A stretch of DNA of 64,000 bases from Pseudomonas gregormendelii (GCF_017114825.1 NZ_JADEVO010000018.1:1-64000), one strand, 5' to 3'. Positions 1 through 9,746 are shown, counted from the stretch's first letter. Translations and numbers: made by a program. The notes: a model not told the origin generated them from the sequence alone.

Positions 1-63
1 GAGCACAAGGTCGGCAGCCTCGCGCTTGAATTCAGCGGAAAAGGAACGGCGTTGTTTGGTCAT
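1..63 (-). CDS. IS3-type transposase OrfA, N-terminus only (cut by window edge)
   Basis: Twenty-one codons are visible, reading MTKQRRSFSAEFKREAAD and onward. This is the typical start of the small helix-turn-helix OrfA protein of IS3-family elements, which binds the element ends before transposition. The rest lies outside the window, so subgroup and integrity cannot be judged. The ATG is at 63. A candidate element end follows at about 101-127. No neighbouring gene depends on it, but its edge lies about 250 bp upstream of trxB. Confidence 0.75.
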   Translation of the reverse strand, partial: MTKQRRSFSAEFKREAADLVL

Positions 64-127
64 CTGACACCTCGATCTGGCGAGCATTCTCGCCTAAATG
101 GGTGTCCGGTTTCATTAGACCACTACA
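1..127 (-). mobile_element. right edge of an IS3-family insertion sequence
   Basis: The transposase start codon lies 64 bp inside a sequence that, read on the minus strand, begins TGTAGTGGTCTAATGAAACC at 127. This looks like an IS3-type terminal inverted repeat because it begins with TG and sits a short distance ahead of OrfA. The exact boundary and the target duplication cannot be confirmed because the other end is not in the window. Confidence 0.55.
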
Positions 128-353
128 TGTCAGCGTCGACATCAGCTTTAACAAATTAGTCTATACAGTCGCGGTACCGGATAGAGACCACCTATGAGCT
201 GGATTGTTATTGCGTATTTCCTTAATCTTCGCCCCCTCGATAAGCTGCACCCATTCTTTTTACAGGACTGTCGAGCCCAAGCCTTCCCCAAGTGCTTTCA
301 ACGGTCCTTTTTAATTCCCGCCGGCAACCCGGCGTTCCGCGCCAGTTGTTTAG

Positions 354-1337
<984 letters not shown>

Positions 1338-1350
1338 GAGCGTTGAAATG

Positions 1351-1377
1351 AAAAAACCGGCTTCGGCCGGTTTTTTT
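1351..1377 (+). terminator. intrinsic terminator of trxB
   Basis: The stem CCGGC/GCCGG with a TTCG tetraloop is flanked by a run of A on the left and seven T on the right. It starts 14 bp after the trxB stop codon. The A/T flanks make it potentially bidirectional. Confidence 0.92.
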
Positions 1378-1403
1378 GTCCGTGAATCCTGTCAACACTC
1401 AAC

Positions 1404-1503
1404 TGTAGGAGCGAGCTTGCTCGCGAAAAACCTCCATGCGACCCGTTTATCCAGGAAGCCCACAGCATCGTTGACGTCCATCGCGAGCAGGCTCGCTCCC
1501 ACA
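1404..1503. repeat. REP pair (BIME-like)
   Basis: Two inverted copies of the Pseudomonas REP core, at 1404-1426 and 1481-1503, have cores GAGCTTGCTCGCGA and TCGCGAGCAGGCTC. They lie between the convergent ends of trxB and the FAD oxidase gene. Confidence 0.9.
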
Positions 1504-1521
1504 GGCAGATCCGTTACAAAT

Positions 1522-2805
1522 TCAACCCTTGATTCGTTCCTGCACGAAATCCATCACCTTCAACGACTGATAAATCGCATTCGCCGCGACCCGCCCAAAC
1601 GGCCCGCCGTTCCAGTCCAGCAAGTAGGGTTTGAACTGCTCATACCGCCGGCTTTCCCCGCACACCGCTTCAGCGATGACGCGGCCCCCAATTGAACCGG
1701 TATTCAACCCGTGCCCACCAAATGAAGTACAGGCCCAGACACCCCGTTCCAGCCACCCGAGGTTGGGCATCTTGTTGGTTGAATAGCCCATCAGCCCGGA
1801 CCAGGCCAGTTCGATTTTCACGGGGGCCAGCTGTGGGTAGACCGAGACCATGTCTGCCTTGAGCATGGCGGCCAGGGCTTGCTCATTCTGTTCGTTACGG
1901 GTGGTGATGCGTCCGCCCCAGAGCAGGCGATCGCCTTCCACTACCCGATAATAATCCGAAGCTCGACGGTCATCGGAAAACGCCGCGCCGGAATCGAGCA
2001 CCGATTTGATCGAATCGCCCAGGTGCTCGGTCAGCACCACGTAAGTGGCAATCGGCAGGTAGGCGCGACTGAGCTTCTGCAGCTCCGGGCCACCGTAGCC
2101 GCCCGCGCAGAACACCAGGTGCTGGCAGCGTACGCTGCCGCGAGCCGTGCGGATCAACTTGTCCGCACCTTCGTGATGCCAGGCCAGCATTTTCGAGTGT
2201 TCGTGAACCTTGCCGCCCGCCGCTTCAATCGCCAAGGCCAGGCCCAGGCAGTAATTGAGCGGGTGAAAATGCAGGGCGTTCGGGTCTTCTACGCCCTGGA
2301 AGTAGCGTTGGGTGTGAGCCCGTTCTCGAACCTGCGCGGTGTTTAGGTAATTGAGTTCGTAGCCGAAGTCGCGGCGCATCGTTTCGATGTGAGACTTGAC
2401 GCCAGCGCCGTCGTCGTAGCGCTTGACCCGGATCGTGCCGGCGGACGGCTCGCAACCGCCCAGCGCCAATTCGGCGATATTGTTGCGCACGATCTGTACG
2501 CCTTCGACTGACATCTGGAACAGTGCCCTGGCCTGATCCAGGCCTAGCTTCTTGCGAATGGCCCCCGAGCCTTCAGCCCAGCCCGGCGAGACCACGCCGC
2601 CATTGCGTCCGGACGCGCCCCAGGCCACCTGATGGGCTTCCAGCACGATCACCCTTTTGCCGCGTCGGGTCAGTTCCAGGGCCGCGGTGAGGCCGGCGAT
2701 GCCGGCACCAATGATGCACACGTCACAGTTTTCATCGGTATTGAGTTCAGGCCTGGCCGCGCGGGGCAGCGAGGTTTGGGAGTACCAGGTGTTGGGGAAG
2801 GACAT
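1522..2805 (-). CDS. FAD-dependent oxidoreductase, DAO/PuuB-like
   Basis: A 427-residue protein of the D-amino-acid-oxidase fold, closest in character to gamma-glutamylputrescine oxidoreductases (PuuB/PauB-like), which oxidise primary amines or N-substituted amines with FAD. The dinucleotide motif IIGAGIAGLTAALELTRRG lies near residue 32, followed by a WGASGRNGG motif typical of this group. The start at 2805 is chosen over an ATG 48 bp upstream because AAGGA precedes it at proper spacing. It is the last gene of a leftward module with an aminotransferase and a polar amino acid ABC transporter, so it probably oxidises the imported amine or amino acid. The true substrate cannot be read from sequence. 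Confidence 0.85.
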   Translation of the reverse strand: MSFPNTWYSQTSLPRAARPELNTDENCDVCIIGAGIAGLTAALELTRRGKRVIVLEAHQVAWGASGRNGGVVSPGWAEGSGAIRKKLGLDQARALFQMSVEGVQIVRNNIAELALGGCEPSAGTIRVKRYDDGAGVKSHIETMRRDFGYELNYLNTAQVRERAHTQRYFQGVEDPNALHFHPLNYCLGLALAIEAAGGKVHEHSKMLAWHHEGADKLIRTARGSVRCQHLVFCAGGYGGPELQKLSRAYLPIATYVVLTEHLGDSIKSVLDSGAAFSDDRRASDYYRVVEGDRLLWGGRITTRNEQNEQALAAMLKADMVSVYPQLAPVKIELAWSGLMGYSTNKMPNLGWLERGVWACTSFGGHGLNTGSIGGRVIAEAVCGESRRYEQFKPYLLDWNGGPFGRVAANAIYQSLKVMDFVQERIKG

Positions 2806-2856
2806 GGGTCGATCCTTGAAAATAGTTGACTGCACATGCACGCACACATTCAACCC

Positions 2857-2955
2857 TGCAGGAGCGCGCTTGCTCGCGAGAAACCATGGACACCGCGTTC
2901 ATTCAGGCTGCCCGCGTTATCGTTGACGCCCATCGCGAGCGAGCTCGCTCCTACA
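2857..2955. repeat. REP pair inside an operon
   Basis: Inverted REP cores at 2857-2879 and 2933-2955 lie between the binding-protein gene and the downstream oxidase gene. In this position they may stabilise the upstream mRNA or reduce expression of the oxidase (inference). Confidence 0.88.
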
Positions 2956-2966
2956 AGGGAAGCGGG

Positions 2967-3812
2967 TTACTTGACGGTCGAGTAATCGACGCCGTACCAC
3001 TTGGTCGACAATTTCGTCAGCGTGCCGTCCTTGTGCATTTCGTCGATGATGGTGCCCAGCTTGGCCTTCAACTCCGGATCACCTTTGTCGGTAGCCACGG
3101 CCAGCGGTTCATAGAAAGCGACGACGTTGTCCACGGCGCGTAGCGGGTAGCCTTTTTTGACCGCCGCATCCAGGGTGCTGCGCTGGGTAAGGATGGCGTC
3201 CAGGCGAGCGCCATCGCCCAGGCGCAGGTCGTCCAGCGGCCCGACGGAACCGGCGTAGGTTTTCATTTTTTCGGTCTTGACGTCGTACACCACGGGCGGC
3301 ACATCGCTGGTTTCGATGGCCAATGCCTGGTTGAGGAAGTCCTCGGAAGTGGTGCCCCCTTCAACGCCGATGGTCTTGCCGTTCAAGGCTTTGTGGTCCG
3401 TGACCGTGGACTTATCATGCACGGCAAAGACATAAGGCACGTAGTAATAAGTGCCCGGGAAGTCGAGGATGCGCGCGCGGCTTTTGGTTGCCGTCATCGA
3501 GCCCACGGACATGTCCCAGCGTCCGTTCCACTTGCCGGCGGTGATCACGTCCCAATCGGGCGTGATGAACTTGACCTCGACGCCCAGGCGCTTGGCGATT
3601 TCTTTCGAAACATCGATATCGAAGCCATCGATTTCATTCTTGTCGTTGATGAAGCCTTGTGGCGGCCAGGTGGCCGACGTGGCAACGGTCATCGTCTTGC
3701 TGCTCTGGATCTTGTCCAGCACCGCGCCGGCATTGGCGGCGCCGACAAACAACAGCGACATTGCGGCGGCGAGGGTGAGTACGCGTTTACTTCTGACCAT
3801 ATCCATCTCCAT
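2967..3812 (-). CDS. periplasmic amino acid/amine-binding protein (SBP family 3)
   Basis: A 281-residue solute-binding protein with an N-terminal signal peptide ending in GAANA and a mature part that begins GAVLDKIQ. The family pattern is clear: TWPPQGF, then GFDIDVSKEIAKRLGV, then the GGTTSEDF loop. It would capture a polar amino acid or related amine in the periplasm and deliver it to the permease and ATPase encoded just upstream (4644-5618 and 3846-4637). A second ATG four codons downstream (3800) is an equally good start. The ligand is unknown. Confidence 0.9.
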   Translation of the reverse strand: MEMDMVRSKRVLTLAAAMSLLFVGAANAGAVLDKIQSSKTMTVATSATWPPQGFINDKNEIDGFDIDVSKEIAKRLGVEVKFITPDWDVITAGKWNGRWDMSVGSMTATKSRARILDFPGTYYYVPYVFAVHDKSTVTDHKALNGKTIGVEGGTTSEDFLNQALAIETSDVPPVVYDVKTEKMKTYAGSVGPLDDLRLGDGARLDAILTQRSTLDAAVKKGYPLRAVDNVVAFYEPLAVATDKGDPELKAKLGTIIDEMHKDGTLTKLSTKWYGVDYSTVK

Positions 3813-3845
3813 GTCTCGTTATTGTTATGGCGGGCGAAGCGGTGT

Positions 3846-4637
3846 TCAGTGACCGATAATCTGCGAGAGGAACTTCTGCGCACGTTCGGTCTGCGGGTTA
3901 TTGAAAAATTCGGCCGGGGTGGCCTGTTCGATCACCTGCCCCTGATCCATGAACAGCACGCGATCGGCGACCTTGCTGGCAAAGCCCATTTCATGGGTGA
4001 CGCAGATCATGGTCATGCCGTCGGTAGCCAATTCGCCCATCACGTCCAGTACTTCATGGACCATTTCCGGGTCCAGGGCCGAGGTCGGTTCATCGAACAG
4101 CATCACTTTGGGATTCATGCACAGCGCCCGGGCAATCGCCACTCGCTGCTGCTGGCCGCCGGATAATTGCGACGGATATTTGTCGGCATGCTCGGCAATG
4201 CGCACCCGCTCCAGGTAAACCTGCGCACGCTTCTTCGCTTCGCCAGCCGACACGCCTTGCACCAGTTGCGGCGCCAGGGTCAGGTTGTCCATCACGCTGA
4301 GGTGCGGGAACAGGTTGAAGCTCTGGAACACCATGCCGATTTCACTGCGCACGGCGCTGACACTTTCTGCCTCGCTGGTGAGGACGATGCCGTTGACCTT
4401 GATCTGGCCTTTCTGAAAATTCTCCAGATGGTTGATGCAGCGAATCATCGTCGACTTGCCCGAGCCCGAGGGCCCGCACACCACCAGGATTTCACCGGTG
4501 GCGACGGTCAGGTCGACATCGCGTAGCGCATGAAAATTGCCGTACCACTTGTTCAGGCCGGTGATGGAAATCATCGGGGGATTGGCTGGCGCAGCAGGGG
4601 CCAGGTCGAGACGTTCTGCGGTACTGGTGAGAGTCAT
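3846..4637 (-). CDS. polar amino acid ABC transporter ATP-binding protein (GlnQ-like)
   Basis: A 263-residue ABC ATPase. Walker A is GPSGSGKST, the signature is LSGGQQQR, Walker B is [12 protein letters not shown], and the switch histidine is in VTHEMGF. It powers uptake through the permease encoded 6 bp upstream. About 25 N-terminal residues precede the usual GlnQ start (near [12 protein letters not shown]), so an internal start is possible. The reading frame otherwise matches the family from end to end. Confidence 0.95.
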   Translation of the reverse strand: MTLTSTAERLDLAPAAPANPPMISITGLNKWYGNFHALRDVDLTVATGEILVVCGPSGSGKSTMIRCINHLENFQKGQIKVNGIVLTSEAESVSAVRSEIGMVFQSFNLFPHLSVMDNLTLAPQLVQGVSAGEAKKRAQVYLERVRIAEHADKYPSQLSGGQQQRVAIARALCMNPKVMLFDEPTSALDPEMVHEVLDVMGELATDGMTMICVTHEMGFASKVADRVLFMDQGQVIEQATPAEFFNNPQTERAQKFLSQIIGH

Positions 4638-4643
4638 CAGCCA

Positions 4644-5618
4644 TCAACCTCTTGCCGTGGATCGGTTGACCCGTTTTTCGATTCGCGCCTGCACCCGCTC
4701 GAGAATGAACGACAGCGCCCAGTAGATCATCGCGGCGGTGATCAGCATTTCCAGGTGGCGGAAGTCAGCCCGGCCCTGGGTCTTGGCCAGGTACATCAAC
4801 TCCCACACGCCGATCACCGAAACCAGGGAGCTGTCCTTGAGCATGGCGATGAACTGGTTGCCGGTGGGCGGGATAATCACGCGCAGCGCCTGGGGCATGA
4901 TCACCCGGCTCAAGGTCTTGAACGGGCTGATATTCAGCGCCCGGGAGGCTTCCCACTGACCCACCGGAATGCTCTGGATGCCGGCGCGGAAAATCTCGGT
5001 CATGTACGCGCCGTAGCACAGCGACAAGGCGAGGATGCCCGCCGGGACTGCGTCGACCACATACCCCAGCTGCGGCAGGCCGAGGTAGATCAGGTAAATC
5101 TGGATCAGCAACGGCACGCCGCGAAAGAACGAGGTGTAGAACGAGGCGAGGGCGTTGGCCAGGCCGTTGTTCGACAGCTTGGCGACCGCGCCGATCAACG
5201 CCAGCACGAAGGCAATCACGATCGCCACCGCCGAGATGTACAGCGTGGTGGCAGCGCCTTGGACGATCAGGAAACCGACCTTGTCGAGGATGAAGCTGTA
5301 GGACAGGTCGAAGGTGTCGAAGAACGCTAGGAACAGGATAAGAAGTTCAATCCAGACCACTGTGGTCTGCACCTTGAACTTCAGGCGTCCGAGGATGTGG
5401 AAGTTCAGCGTCCCCAGCGCGGCGATGGCCAGGCCGATGGCGATGTTGCGGGTAGTCAGGCTGTCGGGGGCATTGCCCAGCAGTGGATGCAGAAAGTTAC
5501 CGAGGGCGCTGTTGCCCAGGTTCATCAGGTAGGCGCCGAGGAACAGTACAACGGCTACGCCGAGCAGGAATTGAGGATCGTTGGACTTCTTCTTATAAAT
5601 TATATTGTCGTGATACAT
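4644..5618 (-). CDS. polar amino acid ABC transporter permease (HisM/GlnP family)
   Basis: A 324-residue inner-membrane protein with the conserved EAA loop that contacts the ATPase (GQWEASRALNISPFKTLSRV). The part from about residue 120 is a standard HisMQ domain. The first 110 residues add about three extra membrane segments, as seen in the larger members of this family. A single permease gene suggests a homodimeric channel. It lies in one transcription unit with the ATPase, binding protein and oxidase. Confidence 0.92.
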   Translation of the reverse strand: MYHDNIIYKKKSNDPQFLLGVAVVLFLGAYLMNLGNSALGNFLHPLLGNAPDSLTTRNIAIGLAIAALGTLNFHILGRLKFKVQTTVVWIELLILFLAFFDTFDLSYSFILDKVGFLIVQGAATTLYISAVAIVIAFVLALIGAVAKLSNNGLANALASFYTSFFRGVPLLIQIYLIYLGLPQLGYVVDAVPAGILALSLCYGAYMTEIFRAGIQSIPVGQWEASRALNISPFKTLSRVIMPQALRVIIPPTGNQFIAMLKDSSLVSVIGVWELMYLAKTQGRADFRHLEMLITAAMIYWALSFILERVQARIEKRVNRSTARG

Positions 5619-5685
5619 GCATGCCTCGGCGTTTAGATGGTGATGATCTCGCTGATAAGATGAGGTTGGTCAGGATTTGAACTTT

Positions 5686-5794
5686 GGGAGCCGGCAAGCC
5701 GGCTCCCACCATTCGAAATCGGGTGTGTTCAATGAGTATTGCGACGCACATTCAGGGACTGCAAGCGACCATAATTCGCTACGTCAGTCCCTGA
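5686..5794. other. intergenic hairpins between aminotransferase and permease genes
   Basis: Two inverted repeats are visible: GGGAGCCGGC/GCCGGCTCCC around 5688-5709, and TCAGGGACT (5752-5760) pairing with AGTCCCTGA (5786-5794). Neither has a T-run, so they may weakly separate the aminotransferase from the transporter genes or stabilise mRNA ends. The 189-bp gap also has room for a separate promoter for the transporter. Confidence 0.5.
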
Positions 5795-5807
5795 GCTCAT
5801 TTTGCCA

Positions 5808-7058
5808 TCAGGTCAGTAGTGCCAGGCAGGACTCGAGGATGTCGAGGCCTTCCTCCAGCACGGCGGCCTCGGTAGTCAATGGCGCCAGCAGCCTGATGAT
5901 GTGGCGCGACTTGCCACTGGGCATCAGCAACAAGCCGGCATCACGCGCCAGGGCCAGCAATTGGGTGAGCTGCGCTGCAGCCGGACTGCTGTCAGGATGA
6001 GTCAGCTCGATGCCGCGCATGGCGCCGACACCGGTCAGGCGCCCGAGGAAGGGCGACAGCTGGCGGGTGTGCCAGGACTGATAGCGGCTGACGATGGCTT
6101 CTTCCTGCTGCGCCCCCCAGCTGTGCAGCCGGGCGTCGGTCATTTCGTCAAGGGTCGCCAGCGCAGCCGCGCAGGCAATTGGGTTGCCGGAATAGGTGCC
6201 ACCCAGCCCGCCCTTGGGCAGCACGTCCAGCAGCGCTTTGCGCCCGACCACCGCTCCCAGTGGCACTCCGCCGGCGATGCTTTTGCCCAGCAGAATCAGG
6301 TCCGGCTCGATGCCAAGGCGCGAAAACCCGAAGCGCTGGCCGGTACGGCCAAAGCCCGACTGGATCTCGTCGGCGATCAGCACAATACCCTTGTCATCGC
6401 ACAAACGCCGCAGCGCCTGGGCAAACGCCGGGTCCATCGCGAGAAAGCCCGCTTCGCCCTGCACCGGTTCGAAGATGAAACAGGCGACGTCCGCAATGTC
6501 GATTTCCACGCTGAACAGACGGTCCATGGCTTTGAGGGCTTCAGCGCAGGTCACGCCATTGTCGTGGCTCGGATAGGGCAAGTGGTAAACAGGCCCGGGC
6601 AGCACGCCAACTTTTTGCTTGTAGGGCGCAACTTTACCGTTGAGGTTGAGGGTGGCCAGGGTACGGCCGTGAAACGCGCCGTCGAAAGCAATCACGGCGC
6701 TACGCCCGGTGGCGCCGCGGACGATCTTCAAGGCGTTTTCTGCGGCTTCTGCGCCACTGTTGGTGAGCATTCCGCTGACGGGGTAGTCGACGGGGATGAA
6801 GGCGCTGAGGCGCTCCATCAAATCGATGTAGGGCTGGTGTGGGGCGGCGTTGAATGCGTAATGGGTCAGCCGTGTGGCCTGATCGCGAATGGCTTCGACG
6901 ATGCGCGGGTGGCAATGACCGAGGTTGAGCACGCCGATACCACCGATGAAGTCGATGTAGCGCTTGCCCTCGGTGTCCCAGACCTCGGCATTTTTGCCAT
7001 GGCTGAGGGTGACGGGATGAACCACATTGATCGAACGGCTGATGCTTTCGCTGCTCAT
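5808..7058 (-). CDS. class III PLP-dependent aminotransferase (GabT-like)
   Basis: A 416-residue enzyme of the omega-amino-acid aminotransferase group, which moves the terminal amino group of GABA-like substrates to 2-oxoglutarate. It shows TNSGAEAAENALK around 99-111, the PLP-ring aspartate in IADEIQSGFGRTG (D230), and the Schiff-base lysine K259 in LGKSIAGGVPLGA. It reads toward an amino acid ABC transporter and an amine oxidase, which suggests a complete uptake and degradation route for a diamine or omega-amino acid. The GabT name would be a guess, because ornithine, diaminobutyrate and beta-alanine enzymes share these motifs. Confidence 0.9.
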   Translation of the reverse strand: MSSESISRSINVVHPVTLSHGKNAEVWDTEGKRYIDFIGGIGVLNLGHCHPRIVEAIRDQATRLTHYAFNAAPHQPYIDLMERLSAFIPVDYPVSGMLTNSGAEAAENALKIVRGATGRSAVIAFDGAFHGRTLATLNLNGKVAPYKQKVGVLPGPVYHLPYPSHDNGVTCAEALKAMDRLFSVEIDIADVACFIFEPVQGEAGFLAMDPAFAQALRRLCDDKGIVLIADEIQSGFGRTGQRFGFSRLGIEPDLILLGKSIAGGVPLGAVVGRKALLDVLPKGGLGGTYSGNPIACAAALATLDEMTDARLHSWGAQQEEAIVSRYQSWHTRQLSPFLGRLTGVGAMRGIELTHPDSSPAAAQLTQLLALARDAGLLLMPSGKSRHIIRLLAPLTTEAAVLEEGLDILESCLALLT

Positions 7059-7170
7059 GGGTGACCGACTCTGAAGAAGGGATGCTTCTTTTTATCTAAG
7101 CCGTGAGCGGTGGTGGCGGGCAAACGAAATAAAGTCGCCGGGTTAATCTTAAAAGTCGGGATGTTTTTTA

Positions 7171-7223
7171 AGATCAAAAGATCGTCCGAACGCGGCCCGA
7201 GCCTCCGGACGATCTTTTGATTT
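7171..7223. repeat. 53-bp palindromic element, copy 1
   Basis: Arms ATCAAAAGATCGTCCG (7173-7188) and CGGACGATCTTTTGAT (7206-7221) are perfectly complementary. An inverted copy lies at 33870-33922; after reverse complementing, 51 of 53 positions agree, including the loop. Because this copy is followed by the T-rich TTTGATT on the plus side and preceded by A-rich sequence, it could also act as a terminator for the leftward hopJ gene. Confidence 0.85.
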
Positions 7224-7233
7224 TGATTTCAGG

Positions 7234-7572
7234 TCAGCGACGAGTCAGAGGCTGCGCACTGAACTTCACACCCGCCAGCCCGTGGGCAATCAACGCCCGG
7301 ATATTGCCATGATCGCTGCCCTCGGGCGTCGCCAGCACCGAACGGTAATGTTCACCGAACGCCAGCAGAGCCTCTTCATCGCTCAGGCCTTCCAGCAGCG
7401 CCAGGCCCAGGGTCTTGCACGAGCCTTCGTTCTGGCCGGCAGCATTGTCCACGCCGCCGTTGCTGAAGGCCTGGGGTTGGTAGTCGTAGCCCGCTGCGAT
7501 AAAGGCCAGGGTGTCGGCAAAAACGTGTTCGCCGCTCTGCAGGCTGGCGCGCAGGGTGTTCAAGTCACTCAT
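7234..7572 (-). CDS. hopJ: HopJ-family protein
   Basis: A 112-residue small soluble protein of the HopJ family, first named as a type III effector candidate in P. syringae but widespread in pseudomonads that lack effector roles for it. The family pattern FADTLAFIAAGYDYQP, FSNGGVDN and GSCKTLGLALLEGLS is present. The ATG at 7572 overlaps the stop of the upstream DUF1244 gene (ATGAGTGA), so the two are translationally coupled. No secretion signal is obvious. The function is not known to me. Confidence 0.85.
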   Translation of the reverse strand: MSDLNTLRASLQSGEHVFADTLAFIAAGYDYQPQAFSNGGVDNAAGQNEGSCKTLGLALLEGLSDEEALLAFGEHYRSVLATPEGSDHGNIRALIAHGLAGVKFSAQPLTRR

Positions 7573-7861
7573 TGGGTTTTCCTTTGGCGAACGCCGCCTG
7601 TTGCTCGGCGCTGGCTTCTTGCTGGTATTGGCCTTTCCACTCGGCGTACGGCATGCCGTACACGACTTCGCGGGCGTCATCGAGGCTGACGTCGATCTGG
7701 CGTTCATCGGCGGCGGCTTTGTACCACTTGGACAGGCAGTTACGGCAGAACCCGGAGAGGTTCATCAGGTCGATGTTTTGCACATCCTTGCGGCTATCGA
7801 GATGCGCCACCAGCCGGCGGAAAGCGGCGGCTTCGAGTTCGAGGCGTTGTTGATCGGTCAT
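7565..7861 (-). CDS. DUF1244 family protein
   Basis: A 98-residue protein matching the DUF1244 family, with the LVAHLDSRKDVQNIDLMNLSG region and FCRNCLSKWY, whose paired cysteines could bind a metal. The ATG at 7861 is preferred because the family starts here; an in-frame upstream ATG at 7891 would add ten atypical residues. It overlaps hopJ by 8 bp, and the pairing suggests joint function. The biochemical role is unknown. Confidence 0.88.
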   Translation of the reverse strand: MTDQQRLELEAAAFRRLVAHLDSRKDVQNIDLMNLSGFCRNCLSKWYKAAADERQIDVSLDDAREVVYGMPYAEWKGQYQQEASAEQQAAFAKGKPNE

Positions 7862-7957
7862 AGGAATCTCTGAGGCAGCTCCAGGCGGCACGCTTCAAGC
7901 TGTAAAAAGTGGATGGCGTTGGCTCGCAGTTTACCGCTTCAAGCCTGCAACTTGCAG

Positions 7958-8329
7958 CTAGCGGCTGGCTGCAAGCGTTATCGATACTGACTCGGCGAAG
8001 CGCAGTGCGTGGGGCTTGTCCACTTCGACCTCGGCGTACAGCACCGATTCGTTGAGCATCACCAGATCGAGGATTTCCTGGGTCAGGCGTTCGAGCAGGG
8101 CAAAGCGATTACCCTCCACGTGAGCGATGATCGCCTTGGTGATGGTGCGGTAGTTCAGCGCGTGATCGATGTCGTTGTCGCGCACCGCCTCCTGGGCCGC
8201 GTACAGGATCGTCAGGTTGATCAGCACGTCCTGCTTGTTGAGGATCTCATCCTCGTTGATTCCGATGAAGGTGCGCAAACACAGGTCCTTGACCCGTATG
8301 CGTGCCATTCCTGGCTGAAGTTGTGGCAT
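7958..8329 (-). CDS. folX: dihydroneopterin triphosphate 2'-epimerase (FolX)
   Basis: A 123-residue member of the dihydroneopterin aldolase/epimerase fold. It converts dihydroneopterin triphosphate to the dihydromonapterin form. The family lysine-containing [16 protein letters not shown] near the C-terminus and [11 protein letters not shown] near the N-terminus are present. It follows folE by 2 bp and folM lies upstream, the arrangement known to make tetrahydromonapterin, the cofactor of phenylalanine hydroxylase in pseudomonads. The start at 8329 gives the normal length; an open frame continues upstream antisense-like but out of register with folE. Confidence 0.93.
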   Translation of the reverse strand: MPQLQPGMARIRVKDLCLRTFIGINEDEILNKQDVLINLTILYAAQEAVRDNDIDHALNYRTITKAIIAHVEGNRFALLERLTQEILDLVMLNESVLYAEVEVDKPHALRFAESVSITLAASR

Positions 8330-8331
8330 TG

Positions 8332-8907
8332 CTACTTGCTCCGTCCAATCAATTGCAGGAACTCCTGGCGGGTATTGCTCGACTCGCGAAAGGCGCCGAG
8401 CATCACCGAAGTGTTCATGGTCGAATTCTGTTTCTCGACGCCGCGCATCATCATGCACATGTGCCGTGCTTCGATAACGACTGCGACGCCGGCGGCATCG
8501 GTCACAGATTGCACCGCATCGGCGATTTGCCGGGTGAGGTTTTCCTGGATCTGCAGGCGGCGGGCGAACATGTCCACCAGCCGCGCGATCTTCGACAGGC
8601 CCAGCACCTTGCCATTCGGAATATAAGCCACATGGGCCTTGCCGATGAAGGGCAGCAGGTGATGTTCGCACAACGAGTACAGCTCGATGTCGGCAACGAT
8701 GATCATCTCGTCGGTATCCGAGGAAAACAGCGCGCCGTTGACGATGTCCTCGACACTCTGTTCATAGCCATGGCAGAGGTACTGCATGGCCTTGGCTGCT
8801 CGCGTAGGAGTATCGATCAGGCCTTCACGGTCGGGGTTTTCACCAATGCCGATGAGGATCTCGCGATAGCTCTGGGACAGGGCGTTGCGGGGTAGCGTTA
8901 GAGTCAT
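8332..8907 (-). CDS. folE: GTP cyclohydrolase I
   Basis: A 191-residue enzyme that opens the GTP ring to make dihydroneopterin triphosphate. Zinc ligands are visible as the Cys and His of LCEHHLLPF and the Cys of [10 protein letters not shown]. It also shows [20 protein letters not shown] and a family-typical C-terminus. It is the middle gene of folM-folE-folX, with 21 bp to folM and 2 bp to folX. In P. putida a folE gene is reported as light-induced, which matters because a LOV/LitR-like block lies 2-4 kb to the right. Confidence 0.97.
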   Translation of the reverse strand: MTLTLPRNALSQSYREILIGIGENPDREGLIDTPTRAAKAMQYLCHGYEQSVEDIVNGALFSSDTDEMIIVADIELYSLCEHHLLPFIGKAHVAYIPNGKVLGLSKIARLVDMFARRLQIQENLTRQIADAVQSVTDAAGVAVVIEARHMCMMMRGVEKQNSTMNTSVMLGAFRESSNTRQEFLQLIGRSK

Positions 8908-8928
8908 GGAACATCCTCGCGGGGCCGT

Positions 8929-9639
8929 CTACTTGACGTGCCGTCCGCCGTTGACGGTCAGGGTCGTGCCGGTGACATAAGGGTTGTCGAGCAGGTAGCG
9001 CAGGCTTTGATAGACCACTTCGCTACCGGGTTCAATCCCCAGCGCGGACTTGGCCAGGGCCTTGGCGCGGTACGCTGCGTCGTCTTCAGGGTTGAACAGT
9101 AGCAGGGCCGGCGCAATGCCGTTGACCTTGATGGTCGGCGCGTACCTCGCGGCGAAGGACAGCGTCAGGCTATCGAGCCCGGCCTTGCTCGCACAATAGC
9201 CGATGTGGCGGCTGCTGCCCTTGCGCGTCACGTCGTCACTGATGTGCACGATGTCTGCCGGGCTCGAGCGTTCAAGCAGGTCGGCACAATGCAGGTTGAT
9301 CAGGTAGGGCGCCAGCATGTGTACATTGAACATGCGGGTGAAGGCGAGCGCGTCGGTGTCGGGGGTTTCAGCCAGCCATTCGGAGGCGTTATGCACGATG
9401 GCCCGCAGGCTGTGCGTATGGGTTTTCAGTTCGGCGATGAAGGCGAGAATCCCGGCTTCGCTGGAGAAGTCGGCGAACACCGCCGTGGCGCCCAGATCGC
9501 GCAGGGCCTGCACACCGGGGCGTTCGGTGCGATAGCTGAAGATGACCGGCTGACCTTCCTCGAGCAATCGCTGCGCACAGTGCAGGCCGACTCGCTGGCC
9601 GGCACCGGTGATAAGGATTGGGGCTGCGCAAGAGGTCAT
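8929..9639 (-). CDS. folM: dihydromonapterin reductase (FolM), SDR family
   Basis: A 236-residue short-chain reductase that reduces dihydromonapterin to tetrahydromonapterin with NADPH. It has the nucleotide-binding TGAGQRVGLHCAQRLLEEG with the FolM-type Gln-Arg, the catalytic YCASK motif, and the C-terminal LTVNGGRHVK. It is the first gene of the folM-folE-folX operon. The promoter must lie in 9640-9740, ahead of a REP pair. Confidence 0.93.
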   Translation of the reverse strand: MTSCAAPILITGAGQRVGLHCAQRLLEEGQPVIFSYRTERPGVQALRDLGATAVFADFSSEAGILAFIAELKTHTHSLRAIVHNASEWLAETPDTDALAFTRMFNVHMLAPYLINLHCADLLERSSPADIVHISDDVTRKGSSRHIGYCASKAGLDSLTLSFAARYAPTIKVNGIAPALLLFNPEDDAAYRAKALAKSALGIEPGSEVVYQSLRYLLDNPYVTGTTLTVNGGRHVK

Positions 9640-9746
9640 GTCGGGCTCGCTTTGCGGTAAGAGCCAAACTATACCAGCGCCGGGGTGGATCTACCTCCGT
9701 CCTGTGAGGCTCCGGGATTGAGGCCTGAGTACTGAGACCTGAGCAC

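Noticed and set aside
5901..7064. 387-codon plus-strand frame opposite the aminotransferase gene
   Set aside because: Antisense shadow of a well-supported gene with complete PLP motifs.
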